Assembly: GCA_010356995.1 (NCBI GenBank)
Contig: ML996692.1
Span: 631,933-695,932 of the forward strand
Length of the DNA: 64,000 bases
Direction: 5' to 3'
From: Trichodelitschia bisporula
Taxonomy: Eukaryota > Ascomycota > Dothideomycetes > Phaeotrichales > Phaeotrichaceae
A model generated the notes under the pieces. The model saw only the letters and a list, made by a program, of their open reading frames with translations. It was not told the DNA's origin and did no database searches. A program made the position numbers and the translations under genes. Shown here piece by piece: positions 35,976 to 48,211 of this stretch (position 1 is the stretch's first letter; every line of letters begins with the position of its first letter).

Positions 35976-36580
35976 TATGAGAGACTTTATTGCGGTGTGA
36001 TGCTCGGATATGAAAAGCTGACTGTTGTTGCGAAAGGGAAGGTAGCGGGAAGGGAAAGCTGTCGCGCGACGCGAATAGGCTAACCCGACAGGCGATGACG
36101 CGCAGTCGGATGAAGGATGGCTGCGCGACCGAAAGAGTTACTTCAGGGGGGTGTTTTGGTATTAAAGAGGCGCGAAGTTGATGAAAGAGTGGTGGTTCGC
36201 GATGGGCAGAGGGAGACTGGGGTTGGGGGTTGTCGCGAAGCGTCTGTGTCAACGAAACATCGCGACTTGCCAAGAGCTGTCTCCGTGCTCTTGCGTTCTC
36301 GCGGATGGAAAAACCATTATTCCGTCATTGAGATGACTAAGGAGATTCGAACTTCCACTCACGTGACTTTCAACCCGCATTCTCCGCCCCCGCAGCATCA
36401 CGTGCTAGAAGGAGGGAAGTCAACAGCCGCCCGAGGTCATCCTTGACTGTCATCCCAGAATAATGCAGCTTGATCGTTAGCTTTCGTCCGAAATCCCGGA
36501 ATCCCGCATCTTGCCACACATTCTACTCTCCTCTCTCTTTACCCCCCCCACCATCCTCTCCTCGCCGCTGTCTCCCAACC
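35976..36580. promoter_or_regulatory. Bidirectional promoter region of RSC8 and ETF-alpha with two CACGTG boxes
   Basis: 605 bp between divergent starts. Two E-box palindromes CACGTG lie at 36360-36365 and 36399-36404, 34 bases apart and ~180-220 bp before the ETF-alpha ATG. In fungi CACGTG is bound by bHLH factors of the Cbf1/Cpf1 or sterol/phosphate-response type. Which one acts here is unknown. Confidence 0.6.
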
Positions 36581-37728
36581 ATGTTCTCAATTGCGCGAAA
36601 CACAGCCTTACGGCAAGCCAGGACTCAACTGCGACCTTCCCAATTCACCTCTGTACCCCACCTCTCCGCCCTCGCCCGGTTACTGTCGTCGCTAGCGGTG
36701 CTGGAACAACGAAATGGAACGCTCAACACTTCTTCACTAGCCGCAGTTGTCGCTGCGCAGAAACTTGGAGGACCAGTGACTGCCTTTGTTGCCGGCAAGG
36801 CGGGCAAGGCGCTCGCTGAGCAGGCGGCGAAGGTCAAGGGCGTTGACAAGATAATATACGTGGAGAATGAGGCGTATGAGAGGGTACCGATTCCACACCA
36901 TTGCCTTTGGCTGTTGACCGCTGCTCTAACAGCAGATAGGGATTGCCGGAGAACTATGCGCCATTGCTGGCAGAGAACATCAAGAAAGGCGAATTTACAC
37001 ACGTACTTGCTGGTAACTCCGCATTCGGGAAGAACGTACTACCCCGGGTAGCGGCGTTGCTCGACAGCCAGATGGTGTCTGACATCATCGAGGTCAAGAG
37101 TGAAGATAGTAAGCTTGCCAGACTTGTTTTATAATGATCTAACCCTATAGCTTTCGTGCGCCCCATATACGCTGGCAACGCCATTCTGACTGTCCAATCC
37201 ACCGATGCGATCAAGCTTATCACGGTCCGCGGGACCGCATTTAACGGAGGCGAACCCGAAGGTGGCTCGGCGGAGGTGACAGAAGGTGTGGACCCCAAGG
37301 CGGAGAGCGTGTCGGAGTGGCTGTCAGAGGATCTGGCCAAGTCAGATCGGCCCGACCTGGCGACGGCTAGCCGTGTGGTGTCCGGTGGGCGCGGCCTCAA
37401 GTCGAAAGAGGGCTTCGACAGTCTTATGCAACCGCTGGCCGATGCCTTGGGCGCAGCAATTGGCGCATCGCGGGCGGCCGTCGACAGCGGCTTCGCCGAT
37501 AATAGCTTGCAGGTCGGACAGACGGGCAAGAACGTGGCGCCGCAACTGTACCTATCCGTGGGTATTTCGGGCGCCATTCAACATCTGGCGGGTATGAAGG
37601 ACAGCAAGGTGATTGCTGCCATTGACAAAGACCCCGATGCGCCTATATTCCAGATCGCTGACGTGGGGTTGGTGGGGGATCTGACCAAGATCGTGCCGGA
37701 ACTGACAGAGAAGCTGAAGAAAGCCTAA
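36581..37728 (+). CDS. ETFA: Electron transfer flavoprotein alpha subunit, mitochondrial
   Basis: Exons are 36581-36883, 36940-37108 and 37151-37728 (introns 56 and 42 nt), giving 349 residues (yeast counterpart Aim45). The first ~30 residues form an Arg-rich presequence ([20 protein letters not shown]). The junctions restore [17 protein letters not shown] and [20 protein letters not shown]. The C-terminal FAD domain is highly conserved: [38 protein letters not shown] and [20 protein letters not shown], plus [20 protein letters not shown]. With ETF-beta it takes electrons from acyl-CoA and other matrix dehydrogenases and hands them to ETF-ubiquinone oxidoreductase. No missing motif. Confidence 0.96.
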
Positions 37729-38238
37729 ACGATTGGACTGCGATTTTGTATATACCCTTTGGAGATAATCTATACACTAGACTAAGGTCGATTGGGATGA
37801 TGGTGGGGCAACCGCTTTAGTGTTTTGTGATTATCGTGGGCGACTGCGGGGTTGCTATCTCCATCAGGTGGTGGCGCCAGCTTGAACTGGTGTGGGCATA
37901 TCGTGCGCTACGGCGCAGATGAGCGGCATGCATAGGCTAGATCTGGGACTAGCTCTACCGTATCTTCAGTAAGCCGTCATTTAAGCAATCATCCTGACCA
38001 ACAATGCTTGGTCAAGATGAAAAGATGCATCAACCCCCATTCCGCTGCATCGCCTTGCCTCGCCTTTTGTCCTCCGCCGTCTCCTTCCCCGTTTTGATTT
38101 CTTTGTTGAGCGAGCGTCTTCCGTGCCGGCTGGCTTCCCGACTCTCACCTGCCATGTCGTGGAAATACTCGAATAACCACCACCTCTTCTGTCCACGACC
38201 GTCGAGGCTAGCCTCGTCGAGTGCATGGTGCCTGCTCA
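37729..38238. other. Intergenic, upstream of TOK1
   Basis: 510 bp. Nothing beyond short non-coding frames was recognised. Confidence 0.5.
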
Positions 38239-40691
38239 ATGGCTGACGCAAGCACATCCCCATCCCACTCCCCCGGCCGCAGAGATGAACAAGCTGGCCT
38301 CGTCTTCCCGCCTCTGGCGAAGCCGCAGCGGTCGATTAACAGGTCGCCGCAGGGCGAGCCAGAAGTGCGGCAGTGGTGGAAGTTCCGCATGAGAGGGCAG
38401 AATGATGATGGTGATGTGGATTGGTGGTTCGCATCTACGGCCATTCCGCTCATTGCTGCGACGGTGGCGCCGCTGGCGAACGTCTTGTCTTTAGCCGCAC
38501 TGGTGACGTACTGGAGGATGGATCTGCGGGATGCGCAAGGAAAAGATTTGCCTCAACTGTCTGGTATTCCATTTAAAGATCCCAAATGGTGAGTATGGGA
38601 GTGGTCGTGTGCTCTTCGGCGGTCGTTACTATGCAGAGCTAATGTCATGATGGTAGGTGTTATTGGCCGAATGTGGCGTCTCTTATATGTGGATTTGTGG
38701 GCAATATCTTCCTCCTGTTCAACTTTACTGGACGGATCCGGTACATCATAGCGTTGCCGATGACCATCATAATGTGGTACATCTCCACAGGAATCGTAAG
38801 TTGCCCGATAATGAAATGGTGAAACTGACAGTAGCAGCTCATCTCCCTCACCATATGCATGCACCTATACATACCGCCCATCGCACCATATCAGACCTAC
38901 ACTCAAGGTTTCTGGTATGCAGTCATTGCCGCTATCCTGTATCTCATCTGCTCCATGCTACTCATGGTCAACATGCTTGGTTACGTCCTCGGGCATTACC
39001 CGCAGCACTTCAACCTGACCGACCATCAACGCACCCTCATCATCCAAACCATGCTCTACTTCGTCTGGCTTGCCGGTGGTGGCGCTATATTTGCGCACAT
39101 CGAGTCGCGCTACCAAACCAACTCCATGCCTTGGGCCTTTGTCGACGGCGTGAGACTTCTCCCAGTCATACAAACTAACGAAAGCTAACTCCTCCAGCTC
39201 TATTTCTGTGACGTCACCGTCTTCACCGTCGGCTTCGGCGACCTCTATCCGATCGACAACCTAGGCCGGGGTCTTGTATTCCCTTTTTCCGTAGGCGGGG
39301 TTATCATGCTCGGTCTTGTCGTAAGCTCTATCTGCAAGTTCGCCGTCGAAATCTCCGAAATCCAGGTCGTACGCAAGCACATCGACCGGAAGCGCACGCA
39401 AACACTCGAGCGTACCCAGAGCTCTGAAGTCTCCAACAACCACAGAGCGCCCTTCGGCCTGCTCAACATCTCTTCCCCGTTTAATCCACAGCCCCTACAG
39501 CATGCCGCGGCAGCCATCTCTCCTCGCAGCCATCGATCCCACCGTACGGCCTCATCACCCCGTACACCGGGTCAGCCCTACCGCCGACGGTCCTCAGTCA
39601 TGCCAGGCATGCTGAAGCTGACAGATCTGCGCGAGGCGGTTTTCCAATCGCCGAAACTAGAACAACTCAGCGAAGAGCGTGACAAGTTCCTCGCGATGCG
39701 CCACATCCAAGCATCAACCGCACGCTACAAGCGCTGGTGGCGCCTAACGCTCTCCATCTGCGCCTTCGGAATCCTGTGGGCGGTCGGCGCCGTCGTATTT
39801 TGGCAGTGCGAGCGGCACATCCAGGGCATGACGTACTTCCAGGCGCTGTACTTTTCTTACGTCTCGCTGCTGACGATCGGTTACGGCGATCTGGCGCCCA
39901 AGAGCAATGCGGGCCGCTGCTTCTTCGTCGTGTGGAGCCACATCGCGGTGCCTACGATTACGCTGCTGATTCAGGACCTGGGCAACACGATTATAGACTC
40001 CTTCAAGAAAGGCGCGTTTCGGGTCGCTGACTTTACCGTCCTACCTAAGGCGGGCGTTTGGCATGACTGGCTCACCCAACATCCCAAGCTGCTGCGTTGG
40101 CTGAAGGAGAAGCGCGATGACACGGCGCGGAGAAAGCGCCTGAAGGAAGGGATGACGTATCCTTCGCCGGATGAAGCGGGGCCCCGCACCGACGAGGTGC
40201 TGAACCCGAGTCTTCGCGCACTGGAGAGGCAGATGGAGGCAGACGACGTGTGCGAGCCGAGCGAGGAGCAATTGGCGCGGCAGCTAGCGCTGGCGATCCG
40301 GGCGGTCGCAGGGGATCTGATGCTGGAGCGGGAGAAGCGGTATACGTACGAAGAATGGGCGGAGCTGACGAGGTTGATTCGGTTTACTTCGCATACTGCC
40401 AATACGGTGCGGAGGGAGGAGGACGAAGAAGGGTTGGTGGAGTGGGACTGGATCGGCGTGGATTCGCCCATGATGTCTACTCAGAGCGAGCCTGAGTTTG
40501 TGCTTGATCGGCTTTGTGAGAGCTTGAGGAGGTATATGCGGAGGGTGGAGGGGGAGAGGAAGATGGAGAAGGAGGGGTTGAGGAGGGAGAGTGAGAAGGG
40601 TAGGGGACATGGTTTCGGTGAGGGAGGACGCGGGCGGGATTATGTGTTTGGGGAGGGGAGTAAAAGGAATGAAGAGCTGCAAGATACCTGA
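38239..40691 (+). CDS. TOK1: TOK1-type outward-rectifier potassium channel (8 TM, two pore loops)
   Basis: Exons are 38239-38588, 38657-38795, 38838-39149 and 39198-40691, giving 764 residues. The topology fits the fungal TOK family: about five membrane helices, pore loop 1 with filter TVGFGD (~277-282), helix 6, a ~150-residue cytosolic loop, helix 7, pore loop 2 with TIGYGD (~493-498), and helix 8. The last intron ends directly before pore 1 (LYFCDVTVFTVGFGDLYP), so splicing is essential. The C-terminal ~230 residues are charged, with an Arg/Gly/Glu-rich tail. Yeast Tok1 passes outward potassium current at the plasma membrane and is opened by depolarisation. The start was chosen at MADASTSPSHSP because no ATG lies in frame just upstream. 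Confidence 0.93.
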
Positions 40692-41027
40692 TGGAAGCAT
40701 ATATAGTTGGAGTACTCGGCTGAGAATATCGGCCTCGGGGGGATGATGGTTATGATAGCCGGATGGATCTTTAGGGGATTTGGCGTTTGGGCTTTGGAGT
40801 ATTGTGTGAGCTTCGGCATCTGGCAATGAGACAATGTCTTCAGAGCCATCCCCTCCTCGTCTAAATGAGCTTCGATGTCTATCTTCCATCAGGGGAAAAT
40901 CTAGAGCAGTAGTGTACATGCGTAGCGAAGATCAAAGTCGCACTAAGCCCTTCCGGTATGCCCATACCACATTACATAACCCGCCAACCTCGTCCCGTCA
41001 TCTAATCATTCGACATGTAGCCAGCCA
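40692..41027. other. Intergenic between convergent genes
   Basis: 336 bp of 3' sequence of TOK1 and the Khe1-like gene. Nothing recognised. Confidence 0.5.
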
Positions 41028-41939
41028 TTACTTCGTTTCATGCTTCTTTTCCCCGGCCAGATCTGCAGGGCTTGCTCCCTTACCCGCAGCGCCTTCCACG
41101 CTTTCTTTCTTCCTGTCTTCGGCAATCGCATTCTCGACCTGCTCCACCGCCCGCTCGATTTCCACCGCCATATCGGGCAGGCCAAATCTCTTCGCAAGCA
41201 ATACCCCATTCCACCGCCTTATGAGCATGGTATCTCTCTCCTCATCAACATCCGTCCGCATCCCCTCCACCACCTTCATCACCTCGCTTATATCGCCCAC
41301 ATTCTCCCCCACCTCCTCTGGCGTTGCATGCTTCAATCCCAGCGCATATGCCTCATCCAGCTGCGGCTCCGGCACCGGCTCAACCATGCCATTCTCGACC
41401 AGGAACTCGAGATGGCGGGCTCCAGAGAATGCGCGCCAGTGCGACCACGCGCGGAACAGCAGGTAGAACCCCGGAATATTAGGGATGATGGGGACGAGGG
41501 CGAAGGGTAGCGTCAGCGGTGCACCGATGAGGCTGTACACAAGGCGCTGGCGGTGAAGCGGCTGGCGGCTCGTCGCAATGGTATGAAGCGTAGGGAAGAC
41601 GCGTTTAGCGGGTAGGAAAGAGGGCGGGAACAAGACCGGAATCTTGGGTGGTGGTTCTGCGTCCGACCCGTCGAGGATTTTAGACCGGCGCGACGAGGAG
41701 AGCGAGGGAATGGTCTTCAGGCCCCATTCTTCAAAGGGGATTCGCCGGAGCGCTGCATTGCCGTAGACCGTGAGCTGCTTCTTCCATCCTGAGGGCGCGC
41801 GCTCGAATCTGGCCCAGGTTTCGCTGGCTTTGGTGGTTAACCGGTCGACGTAGCTGCGGGTGTGGTGGGGGCTTGGGGGCGGGCGCTCGCAGTAGATGAG
41901 GGTGCGGCGGGCGGAAATGGGGAGGAGGAAGAGGCGCAT
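41028..41939 (-). CDS. Mitochondrial K+/H+ exchange-related protein (Khe1-like)
   Basis: Single exon, 303 residues. The N-terminus (MRLFLLPISARRTLIYCERP) and the ERAPSGWKKQLTVYGNAALR block followed by FEEWGLKTIPSL match the mitochondrial K+-H+ exchange-related family (yeast YDL183C/Khe1). A hydrophobic hairpin at ~128-160 (LVYSLIGAPLTLPFALVPII, then NIPGFYLLFRAWSHW) is the likely inner-membrane part, followed by SGARHLEFLVENG. The C-terminus is helical and acidic with Ala/Glu/Lys. In yeast the protein is needed for K+/H+ exchange across the inner membrane and so for matrix volume control. Whether it is itself the exchanger is unsettled. Confidence 0.85.
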   Translation of the reverse strand: MRLFLLPISARRTLIYCERPPPSPHHTRSYVDRLTTKASETWARFERAPSGWKKQLTVYGNAALRRIPFEEWGLKTIPSLSSSRRSKILDGSDAEPPPKIPVLFPPSFLPAKRVFPTLHTIATSRQPLHRQRLVYSLIGAPLTLPFALVPIIPNIPGFYLLFRAWSHWRAFSGARHLEFLVENGMVEPVPEPQLDEAYALGLKHATPEEVGENVGDISEVMKVVEGMRTDVDEERDTMLIRRWNGVLLAKRFGLPDMAVEIERAVEQVENAIAEDRKKESVEGAAGKGASPADLAGEKKHETK

Positions 41940-42578
41940 TGTGAGTGAGATGGTGTGTGTGTGCGCGACTACGGCGAGGGAGCCATCAGTAGGATGAATT
42001 GCTGGCGGGGTGTAGAGATGTGGTGGATGTGCCTCTCTTTGGGAGAAGCAACAGAAGGTAAGTAGCTGGGTGAAGTTGGCAGTAGAAAATAGGTACGTAG
42101 TAGAACTAGCTTAGAGTAGTGACTGGGATAGTGTGGGATAGTAAAGTAGATCCTTAGCTTCATTCCACCAAGCTTCATCATGCAGTCTACCTAGCTGCCT
42201 CGTCAACCCCCACGTGTGCCCTGGCCCAGATCTTCTCTGCCACCCTTGACGTCAGCACCCGCCTCAACCTTGCTGCTCCAGCCACACCTTGATCCGTTCT
42301 CATCTCCGCCACGAAACGCCCAGAACACCGCCAAGCTCTCCGCTCCGCGGGTCTGCCTCACCCATCTCATCGGACGTTTGAAGCCCATTCCTGAACCCAT
42401 CATCGTGACGCGTCCTCTCCCAACCCACCCACATTCACCGCCAACCCCACACTCCCCGACAACCAATTCACCCCCCCGAAAACAATGCCGCGCTGACCAA
42501 GCCCCGCGCGCGCCATTCATTCCTCCCCCTCCCAAGCGCGCGCGCCGTCAGCCTCAACCCCCAACACCACGCACATCG
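41940..42578. other. Shared upstream region of the Khe1-like gene and SRF1
   Basis: 639 bp between divergent starts. The SRF1 frame is open upstream of its chosen ATG (Pro-rich, unlikely to be coding). No motif was identified with confidence. Confidence 0.5.
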
Positions 42579-43695
42579 ATGGCCAACCGCGTACGCACCA
42601 TTCCGCCTTACGTGCGCTCCTTTGACGACACCGATCACGATGATCAAGACTTCTCCTCCCCTCCGCGATCACTCACCTCCTCGCGCGGAGCCTCGAGCGC
42701 GCCGCCGGGCAGCGCGTCGGCGTCCATCCCCACGCCGCGCGCGGCCGCACTACACATCCCGGGCTTAGGACGGGGGCACCGCGGTTCGACGCCGGGCCGA
42801 CGATGGGATCACATGCGTACACGCGAGCCGCCTATCATCACAACACCGTTTTTGGAGTATGGCACGCGGTGGCGGAGTTTCGTTGGCCCGGTAACGGGAG
42901 GGCCGGACGTGCGGCGGATTACACCGCTGGAGGTGGAGAGGGCGAAGGAGTTACTGGCTCGCTATGATCGGCAGGAGATGGAGGTGGTGGGTGGGAAGGA
43001 GGAGAGTGGGGTAAGAAGGAGAGGGTTCGTCCGGGGTCTTAAAGTATGTGCTTTTGAGAGAGGAGGGGGGGGGAGGGGGTGCTATATGCAGGGCTGGTTT
43101 CTTTGTCCGACCGATCAGGCATCGTTTTTCAGCCCGCGCACATCACCGCTCCAGCCCGTCGCGAACAGTAGCTAACGTACCGCAGCGCACACTCCTACGC
43201 AGCGCCTGGGTTCCGCTCGCCTTCCGCATCTCCGTCCTAGTCTTCTCGGCCCTCGGTCTCGGTCTCGGAGCGTCCATCTTTAATCAACTGGCGACAAACA
43301 ACAGCCGTAACGAAAAGGGCGAGGTGTGTAAAAAGGGTGGATCGACGTACCTTGCCGTCATAGTGGACACTATCGCGATCCTGTACACGCTGTTCATCAG
43401 CTACGATGAGTTTCGCGCACCGCCCATTGGCGTACGCCATCCTGCAGCGAAGCTACGCCTTACCCTCCTCGATCTCCTATTCATCATCTTCGGTGCTGCG
43501 AACCTCTCCCTCGCCTTTCAGGCCCTCAAGGATCCAGACTGGGTATGCACAGAGTCTGGGGACTGTCCACGTCATGGTTACATCTGTGGCTACCAGAAGA
43601 GCCTTGTCAGCGTGCTGCTGATTGCTCTCATTGCTTGGCTGTTGACTTTCATTGTGTCCCTTTGTAGGTTGGTCTATAGAGTGTCAGACCGCTGA
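42579..43695 (+). CDS. SRF1: Srf1-like regulator of phospholipase D
   Basis: Exons are 42579-43043 and 43186-43695, giving 324 residues. The 142-nt intron, the longest in the window, contains a G-rich run. The cytosolic N-terminal half holds LEYGTRWRSFVGPV, typical of Srf1, and ends in RRRGFVRGLK. Right after the junction come RTLLRSAWVPLAFRISVLVF and three more membrane helices: STYLAVIVDTIAILYTLFIS; LRLTLLDLLFIIFGAANLSL; and VSVLLIALIAWLLTFIVSL. Yeast Srf1 is a plasma-membrane protein that regulates phospholipase D (Spo14). The start ATG was chosen as the first in frame; upstream sequence is Pro-rich and lacks an obvious alternative. Confidence 0.85.
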
Positions 43696-43857
43696 CTGCG
43701 GCATAATCCTTATTCTGTAAAATAACGACTTTGACGACACCCGAGCGCTTGACTTAGACACGCAGATAGAGAAGGCCATAGGGTCTTGGATCAATCTGCA
43801 CAATCACATACAATGTCCATTGGAAAAAGAGCTATCCACGCCCCTCTCGATTACCGT

Positions 43858-46800
43858 CTAAAAACCTCTCATCAGCTCCTCGAACGTAATCGGCTTCCGC
43901 ACCGCGTTCGAATAGCCCTCATTGAAACTGACCCAAATCCTGTCCTCCCCCTTTGAACTCCCCGGCCGCTTCCGCCCCTCTGTGCCCTTGCTCGCCCCTT
44001 CCTCAACAACCAACCTTCCAAAAAAGTCCCTCACCGCCTTCCCTGTCTTCTCGACAGCCACTTCCTCCTTCTCCCCCGCGTCCCCTTTGTCCCCCCTCAT
44101 ACGCGCTATCCGACTCTCCTCCCCCTTCTTCGCCCCCTCCTTCCGCCACTCCATCTCCAGCACCTGCCGAACCGCATACCTAACACCCTCACTCGCCTGC
44201 CCACCACCCTTCAGCGTGTCGAAACCCCCCACCGCATCCACTGCCGGCTCCATCCTCAGCACCCACCCCGCCCCCCGTCCCTGCGCATCCTGCTCCACAC
44301 GACTCTTCTCAAACCGCAACCCCGTCGCCACCATGCAATTCACAGCCCGCAGCACAAGCGCCTTCTCCGCCGCTCGTCGAACCGCCGCCGTCGCACCCTT
44401 GTACCCCGCACTCGCACTTTGGACCACAACGGGCTTAACATCCGGCGCCAGGATGCGCATGATATACGGGAGGAGTTCGGTGGCGAGCAGGGCGGGGGAG
44501 CGGTAGGTGCGGGCGAGGGGTGTGGAGAGGCCGGCGTGTAGCGCGGATAGCGTTGCGGCATGGGCTTTTTGGTGCTCGGAGGCGGCGAAGGCGGCGCCGG
44601 GCCCGGTGAAGGGGCTGGTTGGAGGCGCTTCATCGGTGGGTTCATCTTTTGCGTATCGGTGGTGGGCGGTGGCGGGGGTGGCGAATAGGGCGTGGAAGGC
44701 GAGGATGGGGGTGCTGAGGTAGGGGAATAGTTCCCATTCTTGGCCTGTGTGTACGTTCTTGGAGAGGATGTCGTGGAAGTGGAGCCAGTCGTAGGCTTTG
44801 GTGGGCTTGGTGAGGAGGGTGTCGTCTTGGATGGGTTGGGTGGGGTAGGAGGTGAAGCAGTCTGGTGATGTTAGATGTGGAAAGGGGGAGGAAGAGGAGG
44901 AGGGACGTACCACTCATGATGCGGTCGGTGTCACCGCTCGTCTCGATCATTTCTCGCAAGCGCTCCATCGCGTTCCGCTTCGTTGCTTCTGCGACGCCGA
45001 TGACGCCGTTGGTCTGCTCCATTCCGTGGATCTTGGGCTGTGAGCTCCGCGCATCAAGCGCTTTGGAAAAGCCCGCGCCCTCCTTGAAAACGCGCTCCAT
45101 GACGTCCCTCGCTCCACCGTGACCAAGGCTGCGAGTCGCCCCGCCTCCAGGAGCCAGATCGTTCAGCAGGTGTTCCTCTATCCACCTCCGGGTCAGACGT
45201 AAGGATTTTGCAGTTGATATCCGCATGGAAGCCCGCAGTTTCATGGCCACCCACTCGCCCACGACCATCACGCTGCGGATGTCACCTTCGTTGGCACCGG
45301 CGCCGACACCGCCCTCTTTCTTGCTGCTCACGCCCCAGGTTGCCTCGCAGAGACGGCGGACGCCATCGGTGTCGCTGGGGATACCTTCCTTTTCGAAAAT
45401 GGCGTGCATGCGGGAGACGATCATGTTAAGGGGCGGCTTGCGGATGTGAACAATCTCCGCGGCGGAGCTCTGTCGCAGAGGCCGCAGAGACGGGTGGTAG
45501 ACATCATTGCAGATGAGGATGAGGGGCCGCAGCAACCGGAATTTGTCCCGCTTCTTCTTCTTCGACGTTGTGGAAGCAGACGGCCCGAGAGTCGAGTTCT
45601 TCTGGTCAAGCGCCACGAGATCAAGCAGGGCCTTGATGAACCCTCCTTCCCCGCCGCCGCCGCTGCCGGAGACCACGCCGTCGACTTCGTCCACGATGAC
45701 GCAGACAGGCTTCCCGGCTTTGCGAACATTGCCGTCGGTCGTTTTGACATCGATGCCCCGGACATTCTCCGTAGCAACCATGTCACGAATCCGTCCACGG
45801 ACAACATCCCGGCTGCGCTCGTCACTGGCATTGATCTCCTGAACCTCGTAACCCGCCTGTCTGGCGCATACGTGGGCCAGGGTAGTCTTTCCCAAGCCGG
45901 GCGGTCCAGTCAAAAGCAGAATCTTCTTCTGCTGGTGATCGTCGTTGCCCTCAAAGCCTGCTTTGAAACTCTTCGGCTTTGGCTTCGATGATCCCGGAAA
46001 GACGATCGGATCCCAGGTTTTGAGCCAGCGCAGGACGGATCGATGGGTGCGCTCGTCTCCGACGAGATCTGTGAACTTGCGAGCCCGGTATTTTTCCGTC
46101 CACATGGGAGTCCGGTTCTTCTTCCCAGCGGGGAGGGGTTCTTCCACGGTTGGGAGGGGTTCGGGTTCCACGACGGCAGCGATTGCGGCGTTGACTTTAT
46201 CCTCGGCAGCGTTTTCTTCCAGCAGCTGATGGATGTCAACGCCATAGTAGCTACGACGGGCCTTACCGTCCACTGCGGTAGAGCGGGAGGCAACGAGCTG
46301 CTCGAAGGTGATCTTGGGACCAGTCCTACGCGTACCGACGTAAACGGATTTCCCAGCACACGTTCGAATCATCAGTGGTCGCTTGGAGGGAGGAGCATTT
46401 GTCATAGCACTTGGTCCAGAAGGAAGGTCAGGTTCGACATCCTTGCTCACATCAGGGGGCTGGGTATTTTGGCTACCGCCCGCGATATCCTCAAAGGACA
46501 AAAGTCCGCTGGGAAGTGCTGAGGCATTTGGGGAGACGGGAGTGAGCCTGTCATGGGCCTCTGTTCCTTTACTCCCGTTCGTGGCGGCGAACAAGGAACC
46601 GCCGAGGGATTTGAAAGTTGATGGTAGAGTCAAGGTTGCTGTGCTAGGCTTCTTGTGTATGGGATGAGGCAGTTCATCTTCGTCGTCGGAATCGACGAGA
46701 AAAGCTCCTATCCGAGCATTGCCAGTGCTCTTCTTGAGGGGACTCCGCTCACCGACTTTGCGTCTCTTGCGGGGGGTGTCGGCGGACGGCGAAGATGTAG

Positions 46801-47223
46801 CCGGAAACTGTAGCGGTGACGAAGGTACCGGCATGGCTGCTAGCGGTGGAGAAGATGGCAGAGAGCCAAAACACTTTGGCATCAATGACGGAATAGCAGA
46901 GGGTCTGGCGCGTGGTTTGATAGGCGTGTCTGGCGCGCGTTAGCATGGAGGATGACGGGATGACGGACGCGCTCACCAACTTCGTGGAATTCGTCGCTCA
47001 AGAAAGGAGCTAATGGAGGCCAAAAACGATATTGGATTACGACACCGTTTCTCGTGTCCTCGGCTCGAACGTCTCTGATATGGTCGTGGAGGATACGAAG
47101 GTCGTCAGAATCGGGGAGCCTGTTAGACGCGTCTGGTACGTGTTCGGCTTCGGCTCCGGCTTCGGAATGGAGGTGAATGGCGGGATCAAAGGAAGAAGGG
47201 TAGTCGATTGGAGACAGAGGCAT
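43858..47223 (-). CDS. CTF18: Ctf18, large subunit of the alternative PCNA clamp loader
   Basis: Exons are 46977-47223, 44911-46929 and 43858-44861 (introns 47 and 49 nt), giving 1089 residues. Exon 1 encodes a divergent acidic N-terminus (MPLSPIDYPSSFDPAIHLHS). The RFC-type AAA+ core begins at MWTEKYRARKFTDLVGDERT (~358). Walker A is GPPGLGKT (~424-431), then YEVQEINASDERS, with Walker B CVIVDEVDGV (~492-501) and sensor region LILICNDVYHPSLRPLR. The C-terminal part (YDWLHFHDILSKNV, ATELLPYIMRIL) is the collar that joins Rfc2-5, and the tail (ERKRPGSSKG-type basic patch, FEELMRGF) contacts Ctf8-Dcc1. The complex loads PCNA on leading strands and supports cohesion. ACGCG words lie upstream of the start. 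Confidence 0.93.
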
Positions 47224-47363
47224 TAAGACCGTACAGCGTACAATGAGATGTGAATATGCATGGCAACGAAGCAGTAGCAAGATACGATGAAGTTTTTGGT
47301 TATGGTGGTTGAAAATCCCCCTCCAAGCTACGGAGGGACAAAGGCCATTACGGTAAAGTCGAC

Positions 47364-47393
47364 GACGCGCCCTGCACAGGACGCGAAGCGCGT
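47364..47393. promoter_or_regulatory. ACGCG (MCB/MBF-like) cluster upstream of CTF18
   Basis: ACGCG occurs at 47364-47368 and 47381-47385 on the plus strand and at 47389-47393 on the minus strand, 141-170 bp before the CTF18 ATG. This matches the spacing of the MCM3 cluster. G1/S control by an MBF-type factor is inferred. Confidence 0.6.
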
Positions 47394-47703
47394 TGATTGC
47401 CAAGTCAAAGGGACAAGGGCTAACCCTGACCCCACGTCCATGCCATGGCGCGCTTACCTAATACCGGCGAGCTGCATTCGCGCCATTGCGCCATGGCGCC
47501 ATTTGTACTGCTGTGCCACTCTCTCTCGCCACAGTGCCACAGGTTGTTTCAAGCCACTGACATATCAGGAAACAAGGATCTCCAGGCCAGTCCCAGTCCC
47601 AAGGGCTACCCCGAAAAAAGTCATGACCTCCCTCCTCCAAACTTTGGCTGAGGTCTAGTCGCGGGTGTTGAAAAGACTTTTTCGATCAGCCCTTGGTCCA
47701 TCA

Positions 47704-47719
47704 CCCCCCCCCCCCCCCC
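47704..47719. repeat. 16-base poly-C run
   Basis: Homopolymer in the intergenic region upstream of the BTB gene. An 11-base C run also occurs at 48984-48994 inside that gene's intron. Both are prone to length errors in assembly. Confidence 0.95.
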
Positions 47720-48211
47720 AGTCTGCCAGTCCAACTTTATGCAACTTGGTCACTCAATTGGCAGGGGACGACGGGGGCAACATGTCGAAGGGGAACGGGG
47801 GGGAGAGCGGAGAATCTATGAACAACCACTCTCGGACTTGAGAGACTGCCGTCACTGCCCATGTCTACTCTCATCTCCCATCGAGCCACACCCGTCATGA
47901 CCCCAAGGCCCTCCTTCTTCCATCTCATCTCACCCATAGCTTCTTCTACTACTTCAAATATCCATCTTCCATCGCCATCATCAGCTTAGACCTTGCTACC
48001 ATCCTTACCCTTCTCTATTACATATGCGCTGTGCTCCGGATCGTCACAGTAGCTTCCATCTGCCGCATGGGTCACTGGCTCAATAATCTCGTCTACTACC
48101 GCGATTTTGGCTACCCAAATACCAATCGCCGCATCGTCCAGATGTCTACCGGTAGCAATCACAACATCGGTGAAGCGGCTGCAAAGACATTTGCCGAGTA
48201 CGTTTGTCAAG

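Larger units (their letters stand above)
47224..48211. other. Shared upstream region of CTF18 and the BTB gene
   Basis: 988 bp between divergent starts, with an ACGCG cluster near CTF18 and a 16-base poly-C run at 47704-47719. No other gene is supported. Confidence 0.5.
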
